Assembly: GCF_014650575.1 (NCBI RefSeq)
Contig: NZ_BMVF01000007.1
Span: forward strand, 62,001 to 126,000
Source: Streptomyces naganishii JCM 4654
GTDB lineage: Bacteria > Actinomycetota > Actinomycetes > Streptomycetales > Streptomycetaceae
Direction of reading: 5' to 3'
Length of the DNA stretch: 64,000 bases
Of the stretch, positions 9,036 to 17,393 are shown in pieces (position 1 is the first letter of the stretch; the number at the start of each line of letters is the position of its first letter). The position numbers were made by a program, and so were the translations under genes. The notes beneath the pieces are model-generated. The model was not told where the DNA came from. It searched no databases and saw only the letters and a list, made by a program, of their open reading frames with translations.

Positions 9036-11335
9036 TGGGACCCCGCAACCGCCGTACCACCGGCACCGCGACGGGACCCGCCCGTCCCTCACGGTCTTCC
9101 GGCTCCTCCCCCTCCTCCCGTTCCCTCCGCATGTCCGGGCCGGCCCCCCGGTCCGCCGCGCGGCGCCGCCGGCTGCCGCTGCGCCTGCTGCTGCCGACCC
9201 TCCTGCTGGCCGCGCTGATGGCGATGCTGATGCTGCGCGGTTACGTGCACAGCGAGATCCTCGCCGACCACCGGATCCGGCCCGAGGCCACCACCGACGA
9301 GGTGCCGCAGAAGATCCTCGACGGCGGCCCGGTCATCGACACCCGGGACGGCCACGAGACCGGCCTGCGCGTGCCCGACCACCGCCTGGTCCTCACCTTC
9401 GACGACGGCCCGGACCCGACCTGGACGCCCAAGGTGCTGGACGTGCTCGAGAGGCACCACGCGCACGCGGTCTTCTTCGTCACCGGCACCATGACCTCGC
9501 GCTACCCCGCCCTGGTCAGACGCATGGTGGCCGAGGGACACGAGGTGGGCCTGCACACCTTCAACCACCCCGACCTGTCGTACCAGTCCCGCAGCCGCAT
9601 CGACTGGGAGCTGTCCCAGAACCAGCTCGCCATCACCGGCGCGGCCGGCGTGCGCACCTCGCTGTTCCGGCCGCCGTACTCCTCCTTCGCCGACGCCATG
9701 GACGACCGCTCGTGGCCGGTGACGCGGTACATCGGCTCGCGCGGCTACATCACGGTCGTCAACGACACCGACAGCGAGGACTGGCAGAAGCCGGGTGCCG
9801 GGGAGATCGTCCGCCGGGCCACCCCGAAGGGCGGCAAGGGCGCGATCGTCCTGATGCACGACTCCGGCGGCGACCGCCACCAGACCGTCGAGGCGCTGGA
9901 CCGCTTCATCCCCGAACTCCAGGCGCGCGGCTACCGCTTCGACAACCTCACCGAGGCGCTCGGGGCGCCCAGCGCGCTCACCCCGGTCACCGGACCCGAC
10001 CTGTGGCAGGGCAAGGCGTGGATCTTCCTCGTACAGGCCTCCGACGACATCACCGGAACGCTCGCGATCTGCCTCGCCGTGGTCGGCGGCCTGGTGATCG
10101 CCCGGTTCGCGCTGATGCTGCTGCTCTCGGGCGCGCACTCGCGCCGGGTGCGGCGCAAGGACTTCCGCTGGGGCCCGCCGGTCACCGAACCGGTGTCGGT
10201 GCTGGTGCCGGCGTACAACGAGGCCAAGTGCATCGAGGCCACGGTCCGTTCACTGGCCGCGAGCAAGCATCCCGTCGAGATCGTGGTCGTGGACGACGGT
10301 TCGGCGGACGGCACCGCGGACATCGTGGAGGCCCTGAACCTGCCCGGCGTACGGGTGGTCCGCCAGCGCAACGCGGGCAAGCCGGCCGCGCTCAACCGCG
10401 GCATCGCGCACGCCTCGTACGACCTGATCGTGATGATGGACGGCGACACGGTGTTCGAACCGTCCACGGTCCGCGAACTGGTCCAGCCCTTCGGCGATCC
10501 CGGGGTCGGCGCTGTGGCAGGCAACGCCAAGGTAGGCAACCGGGATTCGCTGATCGGGGCCTGGCAGCACATCGAGTACGTGATGGGCTTCAACCTCGAC
10601 CGCCGGATGTACGACGTGCTGCGCTGCATGCCGACGATCCCGGGAGCGGTGGGCGCCTTCCGCCGCTCGGCCCTCGAGGAGGCCGGCGGCATGAGCCACG
10701 ACACCCTCGCCGAGGACACCGACATCACGATGGCGCTCCACCGCGCCGGCTGGCGCGTCGTCTACGCCGAGAACGCGCGCGCCTGGACCGAGGCGCCGGA
10801 ATCCGTCCAGCAGTTGTGGTCCCAGCGCTACCGCTGGTCGTACGGCACCATGCAGGCGATCTGGAAGCACCGCGGGGCCCTGCTGGACCGGGGCCCGTCG
10901 GGCCGCTTCGGCCGCGTGGGCCTGCCGCTGGTGTCCCTGTTCATGGTGGTGGCCCCGCTGCTGGCGCCCCTGATCGACGTCTTCCTCCTCTACGGGGTGG
11001 TCTTCGGCCCCACCCGCAGGACGGTCCTGGCCTGGCTCGGCGTACTGGCCATCCAGGCGGTCTGCGCCGCGTACGCCTTCCGCCTGGACAAGGAGCGCAT
11101 GACGCACCTCATCTCCCTGCCGCTCCAGCAGATCCTCTACCGGCAGTTGATGTACGTGGTCCTGCTCCAGTCCTGGATCACGGCACTCACGGGCGGCCGC
11201 CTGCGGTGGCAGAAACTGCGGCGCACGGGGGTGGTGGAGGCGCCGGGTGGCCCGGTGCGACGCGAGCGGGCGGCCGTGGTATCCGGCGACGGGGGCGGCG
11301 TGGACCGGGCGCCGGATCGGAGCGCGGTGACATGA
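9035..11335 (+). CDS. Fused polysaccharide deacetylase and family 2 glycosyltransferase (MatAB system)
   Basis: A 766-residue membrane protein with two catalytic modules. After an N-terminal membrane anchor (about residues 45-70), a NodB-type deacetylase lies at about 115-320, with LTFDDGPDPTW, HTFNHPD and RPPYSS motifs on the outside. A second span is followed by a processive GT2 domain (about 390-640) with VLVPAYNEA, DDGS, MMDGDT, TLAEDTD and QRYRW, then C-terminal spans. This matches the bifunctional protein of the Streptomyces MatAB system, which makes a poly-beta-1,6-N-acetylglucosamine-like polymer that holds hyphae together. I am not certain which of the letters matA or matB belongs to it; matB is my best recollection. 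It overlaps both neighbours. Confidence 0.93.
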   Translation: MGPRNRRTTGTATGPARPSRSSGSSPSSRSLRMSGPAPRSAARRRRLPLRLLLPTLLLAALMAMLMLRGYVHSEILADHRIRPEATTDEVPQKILDGGPVIDTRDGHETGLRVPDHRLVLTFDDGPDPTWTPKVLDVLERHHAHAVFFVTGTMTSRYPALVRRMVAEGHEVGLHTFNHPDLSYQSRSRIDWELSQNQLAITGAAGVRTSLFRPPYSSFADAMDDRSWPVTRYIGSRGYITVVNDTDSEDWQKPGAGEIVRRATPKGGKGAIVLMHDSGGDRHQTVEALDRFIPELQARGYRFDNLTEALGAPSALTPVTGPDLWQGKAWIFLVQASDDITGTLAICLAVVGGLVIARFALMLLLSGAHSRRVRRKDFRWGPPVTEPVSVLVPAYNEAKCIEATVRSLAASKHPVEIVVVDDGSADGTADIVEALNLPGVRVVRQRNAGKPAALNRGIAHASYDLIVMMDGDTVFEPSTVRELVQPFGDPGVGAVAGNAKVGNRDSLIGAWQHIEYVMGFNLDRRMYDVLRCMPTIPGAVGAFRRSALEEAGGMSHDTLAEDTDITMALHRAGWRVVYAENARAWTEAPESVQQLWSQRYRWSYGTMQAIWKHRGALLDRGPSGRFGRVGLPLVSLFMVVAPLLAPLIDVFLLYGVVFGPTRRTVLAWLGVLAIQAVCAAYAFRLDKERMTHLISLPLQQILYRQLMYVVLLQSWITALTGGRLRWQKLRRTGVVEAPGGPVRRERAAVVSGDGGGVDRAPDRSAVT

Positions 11336-12594
11336 CGGTGCCTGATGAGAAGGCGGAGCCTGCTGTGACGACGCGATCCGGTGAGGAGGCGGAGCCCGGT
11401 GGGCTGCCGCAGACACTGGCCACCGACCCGACGGCGGACCGCAGGCCACCGCCGCCCGGTGGCCGGGACCGCTACCTGGACCTCCTCCGGGCCCTGGCCC
11501 TGGTCCGGGTCGTCGTCTACCACCTCTTCGGCTGGGGCTGGCTGACGATCCTGTTCCCGTCCATGGGCGTGATGTTCGCCCTGGCCGGCTCGCTGATGGC
11601 ACGCAGCCTGAACCGCCCCGCGCCGAGCGTGATCCGGGGCAGGCTGAGGCGACTGCTGCCCCCGCTGTGGGTCTTCGCGGCCGTACTGGTCCCGCTCATG
11701 CTGTACGCGGGCTGGAACCCGGTAAGCGACCCGGACCTGGGCGGCCTGACGGGCCTGCCGAAGCTCCTGGACTACCTGGTCCCGGTAGGCGCCCCGCCCT
11801 ACCCCGAGCACCTGGGCTCGGACTCGGGCCTGCTGGACCCGACCTGGCCGACAGACGCGGCGGGCCCACTGTGGTACCTGCGCGCCTACCTGTGGTTCGT
11901 AGTGGCCTCGCCGGTGCTCCTGTGGGCGTTCCGCAGGGTCCCGTGGCCGACCCTGCTGGCGCCTCTGGCCCTCACGGCGGTGGTCGGCACGGGGCTGGTG
12001 ACCATCCCCGGCGAGACGGGCGAGGCGATCAAGGACTTCGCGGTCTACGGCAGTTGCTGGATCCTGGGCTTCGCCCACCACGACGGAGCCCTGAGGCGAG
12101 TCCCGCGCTACATCGCGGTGTCGTCCTCGGCCCTGCTGATGGCGGTGGGCCTGTGGTGGGCGTCGGGTCACCGGGGCCCGGACGGCTGGGACCTGAACGA
12201 CATCCCGTTGGCCCAGGCCACCTGGTCCTTCGGCGTGGTGGTGATCCTGCTCCAGTACTCCCCGTCCTGGACGGAACTCCCCGGCCGCCTGCGCCGCTGG
12301 GACGGCCCGATCACGTTGGCGAACAACCGAGCGGTGACGATCTACCTCTGGCACAACGCCCTGATCACCGCGGCCGTCCCCCTCCTGGACCAGGCCTACA
12401 ACCTCCCCTTCATGCAGACCGACACGGCAACGTCCTTCCTGGACAAGACCTACCCCTTCTGGACCTTCACCCTGGTCTGGCCCCTCATAGCCCTGGCCAT
12501 CCTCACCTTCGGCTGGATCGAGGACCTGGCAGCAAACAGAAGCCCCCGACTGTGGCCGAACGGGAGGGGAGGGCGGGGGAACAGGGCCTCTTAG
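11332..12594 (+). CDS. Membrane acyltransferase of the MatAB locus
   Basis: A 420-residue multi-span protein of the acyltransferase-3 type. The N-terminal 45 residues are polar; the signature YLDLLRALALVRVVVYH follows at about 47-63, then about ten membrane spans. The ATG at 11332 overlaps the glycosyltransferase stop in an ATGA, so translation is coupled. It probably modifies the surface polysaccharide with acyl groups or supports its export, and forms the second component of the MatAB pair. The partner role is known from Streptomyces work on pellet formation; the exact reaction is not. The stop lies about 200 bp before the convergent lipoprotein gene. Confidence 0.88.
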   Translation: MTVPDEKAEPAVTTRSGEEAEPGGLPQTLATDPTADRRPPPPGGRDRYLDLLRALALVRVVVYHLFGWGWLTILFPSMGVMFALAGSLMARSLNRPAPSVIRGRLRRLLPPLWVFAAVLVPLMLYAGWNPVSDPDLGGLTGLPKLLDYLVPVGAPPYPEHLGSDSGLLDPTWPTDAAGPLWYLRAYLWFVVASPVLLWAFRRVPWPTLLAPLALTAVVGTGLVTIPGETGEAIKDFAVYGSCWILGFAHHDGALRRVPRYIAVSSSALLMAVGLWWASGHRGPDGWDLNDIPLAQATWSFGVVVILLQYSPSWTELPGRLRRWDGPITLANNRAVTIYLWHNALITAAVPLLDQAYNLPFMQTDTATSFLDKTYPFWTFTLVWPLIALAILTFGWIEDLAANRSPRLWPNGRGGRGNRAS

Positions 12595-12795
12595 CCTCGC
12601 GGAACATGACTGAGAGCCCGGTCACGGGCGAGTAGGCGCCAGGCTCTTGTGTGCGTCCTGGAGGTGGCTGGAAGTATCCACCAGCCGTCCTTCCTGGCCG
12701 AGCCGGCACCGTCCACACGTTGCCGGCCGCCGGCCACAACCGGCGCTCGATCCGGCGCCGGCTCGGCATATCCCGCTCGGCCCACAGGCGGTTAA

Positions 12796-13434
12796 TCACG
12801 CGGCCGGTCGCAGCCGGGGCGAACCCATATGGATGGTGTCGCAGACCGTCGCACGAATCCGCCGGCCCCTGGGGTCGGTCATCTGCACCGAGGCGCCGTA
12901 GTCAGTGGGTGCCGGGTGCGGTGGTCGTGCGCTGATGCGGGGATCCTCGTCAGGCTGTATGGCGCAGTACCCGTCGCGGAGACGGACCGCCGGATAGAAG
13001 AGCGGAATCTCGATTGTGCGGCCGTGGCCCAGTAGCAGTCGGACCCGTGTCGTCGTCTTCGGCTTCGCGTCCACCGACGGCCCCTTGCCCAGATAGACCT
13101 CCAGATCCGGGTAACCGTCGAAGGTACAGGGCGTGGCACCGGTGTTCGTGAGGCTGAGCAGGGCAGTCGGCCCCTTGGACGGGTTGGCGGTGAGACGCGT
13201 CAGCCGCCATCGCAATTGCTCTGTGCCGCATGCGACACGCGCTCGGGCACCAGCCGAGGCCGTGGAGGACACACTCGTCCGGGTCGGACCGGGGCTTGAT
13301 GCCGGGGGCCGCGACGGCGGTCGGGCGGTCGGCTTCCGCGTCCCGCCGTCCTGATGCGCCGGACCGCACGCCACAGCGACCCCGATCACTGCCAGGGTGA
13401 TGGCGGAGACTGCGATGGTCCGCGGTGTTGCCAC
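12796..13434 (-). CDS. DUF4232-like lipoprotein
   Basis: A predicted 212-residue lipoprotein. The GTG start at 13434 has GGGGA six bases upstream and is followed directly by a short signal peptide ending in the lipobox VAVAC. A Ser/Pro/Thr-rich linker runs to about residue 65. The C-terminal domain has the pattern ALLSLTNTGATPCTFDGYPD, with a Cys in the turn and further Cys residues late in the protein, which matches the secreted DUF4232 family of unknown function in actinomycetes. Upstream in-frame Met codons lie inside the neighbouring ATPase remnant and lack ribosome sites. Function is unknown. Confidence 0.8.
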   Translation of the reverse strand: MATPRTIAVSAITLAVIGVAVACGPAHQDGGTRKPTARPPSRPPASSPGPTRTSVSSTASAGARARVACGTEQLRWRLTRLTANPSKGPTALLSLTNTGATPCTFDGYPDLEVYLGKGPSVDAKPKTTTRVRLLLGHGRTIEIPLFYPAVRLRDGYCAIQPDEDPRISARPPHPAPTDYGASVQMTDPRGRRIRATVCDTIHMGSPRLRPAA

Positions 13435-13546
13435 GACGACTCCCCTGGGAAAGTGGTCCCTGCGCGGCCGGGTGCCACCGCTTCTGCCTCCCGGTCGGGG
13501 AGATGAGTCCGTCTCCGCCGGGGTTCCGTGTTCGTGACTACGGCTT

Positions 13547-14371
13547 GACGCAGTCTTCAACCCGTCGCACATCCTCTTCACGGAACCCGAGTACCTGCTC
13601 GCCGAGGATCCGCGCATAGGCGACCGCGCCACCTACCACGCCATCTGGGAGGCCGTGGCCTCCGGCGCAGCCACGCCCACCCAGATCGGCGGGCTGGTCG
13701 GGATGGGCGCCAAGTCGCTGACGTACCACCTCAACATCATGAAGGCGGCCGCCTTCATCCGTTACGACCAGGACCTGCTCCTCCAGCGCAAACCCGTGAT
13801 CACGGTCGCCGACCCGATCGTGCGGTTCCACGACCTGATCGTGCGGCCGAACCTCGTCGACTTCGAGATGCGGGAGGGGAGTGCGGCCTGGGAACGGTCG
13901 CGGGAGACCTTCTCCTCCAAGGTCCTGGGGCCGCACTTCGAGGACCTGGCCCGCCAGTGGACCCTGCGCTACGGCCGCGAGCGCGGCCTCGACGACATCG
14001 GGCAGGTGGGGACCACCACCGTCCCGTGCCGCGAGCACCGTGGGCACGAGGTCGACGTCGTCGCGCTCGGCCGGGAGTCCCGGGCGCGTGACAAGCGGGC
14101 GGCCCGCATCACCCTGCTCGGGGAGGCGAAGGCGACCAACAAGTCACGGACGACCGCCGATCTCAGACGGCTTGAGCACATCCGCGACGTGCTCTGCGCC
14201 CAGGGCTGGGACGCGGAGGGCTGTGCGCTCGCCCTGTATGCGCGCAGTGAACCCGCCCCCGATCTGGTCGCGGCGGCGAAGGAGGGGCGGGTGCTGCTCG
14301 TGGGGATGACCGAGATGTACGGCGGCACGCCGGCCCAGGCACCTCTCACAGGCCCGCCCCGCCCCCGGTGA
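13547..14371 (+). pseudogene. C-terminal remnant of an AAA ATPase with PD-(D/E)XK-like tail
   Basis: About 275 codons that read well as the C-terminal half of the ATPase family found as solitary genes in many actinobacteria (archaeal-type ATPase with a DUF234-like tail). The winged helix (ATPTQIGGLVGMGAKSLTYHL) and the nuclease-like core with HEVDVVALGR followed by GEAKA are present. The entire P-loop ATPase domain is missing: a stop codon sits at 13535-13537 in frame and there is no Walker A motif upstream. Coding similarity continues up to 13547, before any good start; the first GTG is 13655. It abuts the lipoprotein gene on the opposite strand, which suggests an old deletion or insertion junction. 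Confidence 0.75.
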
Positions 14372-14466
14372 GTGCAACGTTCCCTGCCGGTCACCCACAG
14401 CCACAGCGTGGAAACGCCGTCTCCCTACCTTCGGGAATCGGCCACTCAGCGGACCGTGGAGGCGTG

Positions 14467-15825
14467 ATGGCAGGCAGTCGTGGGAGTCGTTGGATCGGGC
14501 GGTGGGATCCTGAGGACGAGGCGTTCTGGGCGGGCACCGGGCGGAGGGTCGCCCACCGGAACCTGCTCTTCTCCGTGCTCGCCGAGCACATCGGGTTCTC
14601 CGTGTGGACCATGTGGTCCGTGCTCGTGCTGTTCATGGGGCCCGAGTACGGGCTGAGCCCCGCCGACAAGTTCCTGCTCACCTCCGTGGTGACGCTGGTG
14701 GGGGCGGCGGTCCGGGTGCCGTACACCTTCGCGGTGGCCGTCTTCGGCGGGCGGAACTGGACGATCGTCGCCGCGAGTCTGCTGCTCCTGCCCACCGTGG
14801 CGGCGTTCGCCGTCATGCGGCCGGGCACCTCCTTCTCCACCTTCCTGTGGATCGGGCTGCTCGCCGGTATCGGGGGCGGCAACTTCGCCTCCTCCATGAC
14901 CAACATCAACGCCTTCTTCCCGATGCGCGAGAAGGGGTGGGCGCTCGGGCTCAACGCCGGGGGCGGGAACATCGGCGTGCCCGTCATCCAGCTGGCCGCG
15001 CTCGCCGTCATCGGGGCGGGCGGCGGGCCGCGCGTGCTGCTCGGGATCTACATCCCGCTGATCGTCGCCGCCGCCGTGCTCGCCGCGCTGTTCATGGACA
15101 ACCTCGCCGGCGTGAAGAACGACACCGGGGCCGCCCTGGACGCCGCCCGCGACCGGCACACGTGGATCATGTCCTTCCTCTACGTCGGGACCTTCGGTTC
15201 GTTCATCGGGTACAGCTTCGCCTTCGGGCAGGTGCTGACGAACCAGTTCGGCCGTACGCCGCTCCAGGCCGCGTACCTCACCTTCATCGGGCCGCTGCTC
15301 GGCTCGCTGATCCGCCCCCTGGGCGGCCGGCTCGCCGACCGGTACGGCGGGGCCCGCATCACCCTGTGGAACTTCGTCGCCATGGCCGCCGCGACCGGCG
15401 TCCTCGTCGTCGCGAGCACGCACAGGTCGCTGCCGCTGTTCGTGGCCGTGTTCGTGGTGCTGTTCGTGCTCAGCGGGCTCGGCAACGGGTCGACGTACAA
15501 GATGATCCCCGGGATCTTCCAGGCCAAGGCGCTCGCCCGCGGGCTGGAGGGCGAGGCGGCCGCGGCCTACGGGCGGCGGCTGTCCGGAGCCTCCATGGGG
15601 CTCATCGGGGCGGTGGGCGCGCTCGGCGGGGTCGGCATCAACCTCGCCTTCCGGCAGTCCTTCCTCTCCTACGGCTCCGGGACCGGCGCCTTCGTCGCCT
15701 TCCTCCTCTTCTACGGCGCCGCCTTCGCCGTCACCTGGGCCGTATACCTTCGCCGGACCGGCCCGCTTCCGGCCACCGCGGCCGCCGCCGGCACCGAGCC
15801 GCGGCTCGGCTACGCCGAGGTGTGA
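14467..15825 (+). CDS. narK: NarK-type nitrate/nitrite transporter
   Basis: A 452-residue MFS protein of the nitrate/nitrite porter family. The nitrate signature GGGNFASSMTNINAFFP is at about residues 138-154, and a second glycine-rich signature, GAVGALGGVGINLAF, lies late in the protein. An acidic-aromatic N terminus (WDPEDEAFW) is typical of actinobacterial members. The start ATG 14467 has GGAGG four bases upstream. It probably imports nitrate or exports nitrite. A strong hairpin follows at 15872-15903. The next gene downstream encodes a HemD-winged helix protein that may respond to the same nitrogen signals, but that link is speculative. Confidence 0.93.
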   Translation: MAGSRGSRWIGRWDPEDEAFWAGTGRRVAHRNLLFSVLAEHIGFSVWTMWSVLVLFMGPEYGLSPADKFLLTSVVTLVGAAVRVPYTFAVAVFGGRNWTIVAASLLLLPTVAAFAVMRPGTSFSTFLWIGLLAGIGGGNFASSMTNINAFFPMREKGWALGLNAGGGNIGVPVIQLAALAVIGAGGGPRVLLGIYIPLIVAAAVLAALFMDNLAGVKNDTGAALDAARDRHTWIMSFLYVGTFGSFIGYSFAFGQVLTNQFGRTPLQAAYLTFIGPLLGSLIRPLGGRLADRYGGARITLWNFVAMAAATGVLVVASTHRSLPLFVAVFVVLFVLSGLGNGSTYKMIPGIFQAKALARGLEGEAAAAYGRRLSGASMGLIGAVGALGGVGINLAFRQSFLSYGSGTGAFVAFLLFYGAAFAVTWAVYLRRTGPLPATAAAAGTEPRLGYAEV

Positions 15826-15871
15826 CGCGAAGGCGTGGCGGACGGCGTAACACTGGTGACATCACACCGAA

Positions 15872-15903
15872 CCGAGCCTGTCACGCACCGTTGACAGGCT
15901 CGG
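15872..15903 (+). terminator. Hairpin terminator after narK
   Basis: A perfect 12-bp stem (CCGAGCCTGTCA with TGACAGGCTCGG) around an 8-base loop, 46 bp after the narK stop. No T-run follows, as is usual in Streptomyces, so it is either a factor-assisted terminator or an mRNA-stabilising hairpin in the leader of the next gene. Confidence 0.65.
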
Positions 15904-15907
15904 CGGT

Positions 15908-15979
15908 ACGACAAGCGACACGACAAGCGACACGACGAGCGACACGACGAGCAGTGCGACGAGTGACACGACGAGCGGC
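15908..15979. repeat. Six degenerate 12-bp tandem repeats
   Basis: Six units of ACGACRAGCGAC-type sequence, 12 bp each, running from just after the narK hairpin to about 30 bp before the HemD-like start. The first two units are identical and the later ones drift. The array is non-coding in the chosen annotation. It lies in the promoter or 5' untranslated region of the HemD-like gene and could be a run of protein-binding sites or a slippage product. Confidence 0.8.
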
Positions 15980-16007
15980 ACCACGACTCGAGCGCGGGAC
16001 GAGAGCC

Positions 16008-17210
16008 ATGTACGACGAACAGCAGTCACCGGAGCCGGGACCGGAGCCGGAACCCGAAGCGGCCCAGCGGGCGCGGCGGTCCGAGCACGGGCCCCTGGCC
16101 GGGTTCACCATCGGCGTGACGGCCGCGCGCCGGGCCGACGAGCTGATCGCGCTGCTCGAACGGCGCGGTGCCTCGGTCGTGCACGCGCCCGCGCTGCGCA
16201 TCGTGCCGCTCGCCGACGACGGCGAGCTCCTCGCCGCCACCAAGGAGATCATCGACCAGGCCCCCGACGTCGTGGTCGCCACCACCGCGATCGGGTTCCG
16301 CGGCTGGATCGAGGCGGCCGAGGGCTGGGGGCTGGGCGAGGCGCTGCTCGCCGGGCTGCGCGAGGTGGAACTGCTCGCCCGCGGGCCGAAGGTCAAGGGC
16401 GCCGTGCGGGCGGCCGGGCTCACCGAGGAGTGGTCGCCGTCCTCGGAGTCCATGGCGGAAGTGCTCGACCGGCTTCTGGAGGAGGGCGTCGACGGGCGCC
16501 GGGTCGCCGTCCAGCTGCACGGGGAGCCGCTGCCCGGGTTCGTGGAGGCGCTGCGGGCCGGGGGAGCGGAGGTGGTCCCCGTGCCCGTGTACCGGTGGAT
16601 GCCGCCGGAGGACGCCGGGCCGCTGGACCGGCTGCTGGACGCCACCGTCTCGCGCGGGCTCGACGCGCTCACCTTCACCAGCGCGCCGGCCGCCGCCTCG
16701 CTGCTGTCGCGGGCCGAGGAGCGCGGGCTGCGGGAGGAACTGCTCGCCGCGCTGGGCCATGACGTGCTGCCGTCGTGCGTGGGGCCGGTCACCGCGCTGC
16801 CGTTGCAGGCGCACGGGATCGGCACCGTGCAGCCGGAGCGGTTCCGGCTGGGGCCGCTCGTGCAGTTGCTGTGCCAGGAACTGCCGGGGCGGGCCCGGGC
16901 GTTGCCCGTCGCCGGGCACCGCATGGAGATCCGGGGGCACGCCGTGCTGGTGGACGGTGAGCTCAGGCCCGTACCGCCGGCCGGGATGTCGCTGCTGCGG
17001 GCGCTCGCGCGGCGGCCGGGCTGGGTGGTCTCACGGGCGGAGTTGCTGCGCGCGCTGCCCGGTGCCGGACGCGACGAGCACGCCGTGGAGACGGCGATGG
17101 CCCGGCTGCGCAACGCACTCGGTTCGCCGAAGCTGGTCCAGACGGTGGTCAAGCGCGGGTACCGGCTCGCCCTGGATCCGGCGGCCGACGCCAAGTACGC
17201 CGACGGGTAG
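16008..17210 (+). CDS. Uroporphyrinogen-III synthase-like protein fused to a winged-helix DNA-binding domain
   Basis: A 400-residue fusion. Residues about 25-265 resemble HemD, which closes the tetrapyrrole ring (FTIGVTAARRADELIALLERRG, late TFTSAPAA and VGPVTALPL). Residues about 290-390 are an OmpR/PhoB-type winged helix (SLLRALARRPGWVVSRAELL, then a TVVKRGYRLAL wing). Such HemD-regulator fusions are known in actinobacteria, usually next to nitrate or nitrite genes, as here with narK. The canonical hemD of the heme cluster normally lies elsewhere in Streptomyces, so this copy is probably a regulator that senses a tetrapyrrole or a nitrogen signal. ATG 16008 is preceded by a weak GAGAG. Function is inferred. 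Confidence 0.85.
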   Translation: MYDEQQSPEPGPEPEPEAAQRARRSEHGPLAGFTIGVTAARRADELIALLERRGASVVHAPALRIVPLADDGELLAATKEIIDQAPDVVVATTAIGFRGWIEAAEGWGLGEALLAGLREVELLARGPKVKGAVRAAGLTEEWSPSSESMAEVLDRLLEEGVDGRRVAVQLHGEPLPGFVEALRAGGAEVVPVPVYRWMPPEDAGPLDRLLDATVSRGLDALTFTSAPAAASLLSRAEERGLREELLAALGHDVLPSCVGPVTALPLQAHGIGTVQPERFRLGPLVQLLCQELPGRARALPVAGHRMEIRGHAVLVDGELRPVPPAGMSLLRALARRPGWVVSRAELLRALPGAGRDEHAVETAMARLRNALGSPKLVQTVVKRGYRLALDPAADAKYADG

Positions 17211-17393
17211 CCCACCACGGCCCCGACGCCCCCTGCCCCGGTGGGCGGTACGGCTGCGGTACCGGGGCGGTACGAGGGGTTCCGGCCGCGGGAATGGGCA
17301 GGCACTGTGGGAGGGGAAGCTTCCTCCAGTCCTGACGAGCACTCCGTGCCGCCCTCCGGCGGGAACCGGAGTGGCCTAGGCGGTGACAGGCAC

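Noticed and set aside
15908..15979. CRISPR-like array
   Set aside because: Units are 12 bp, directly abutting and without spacers; no cas genes are present.
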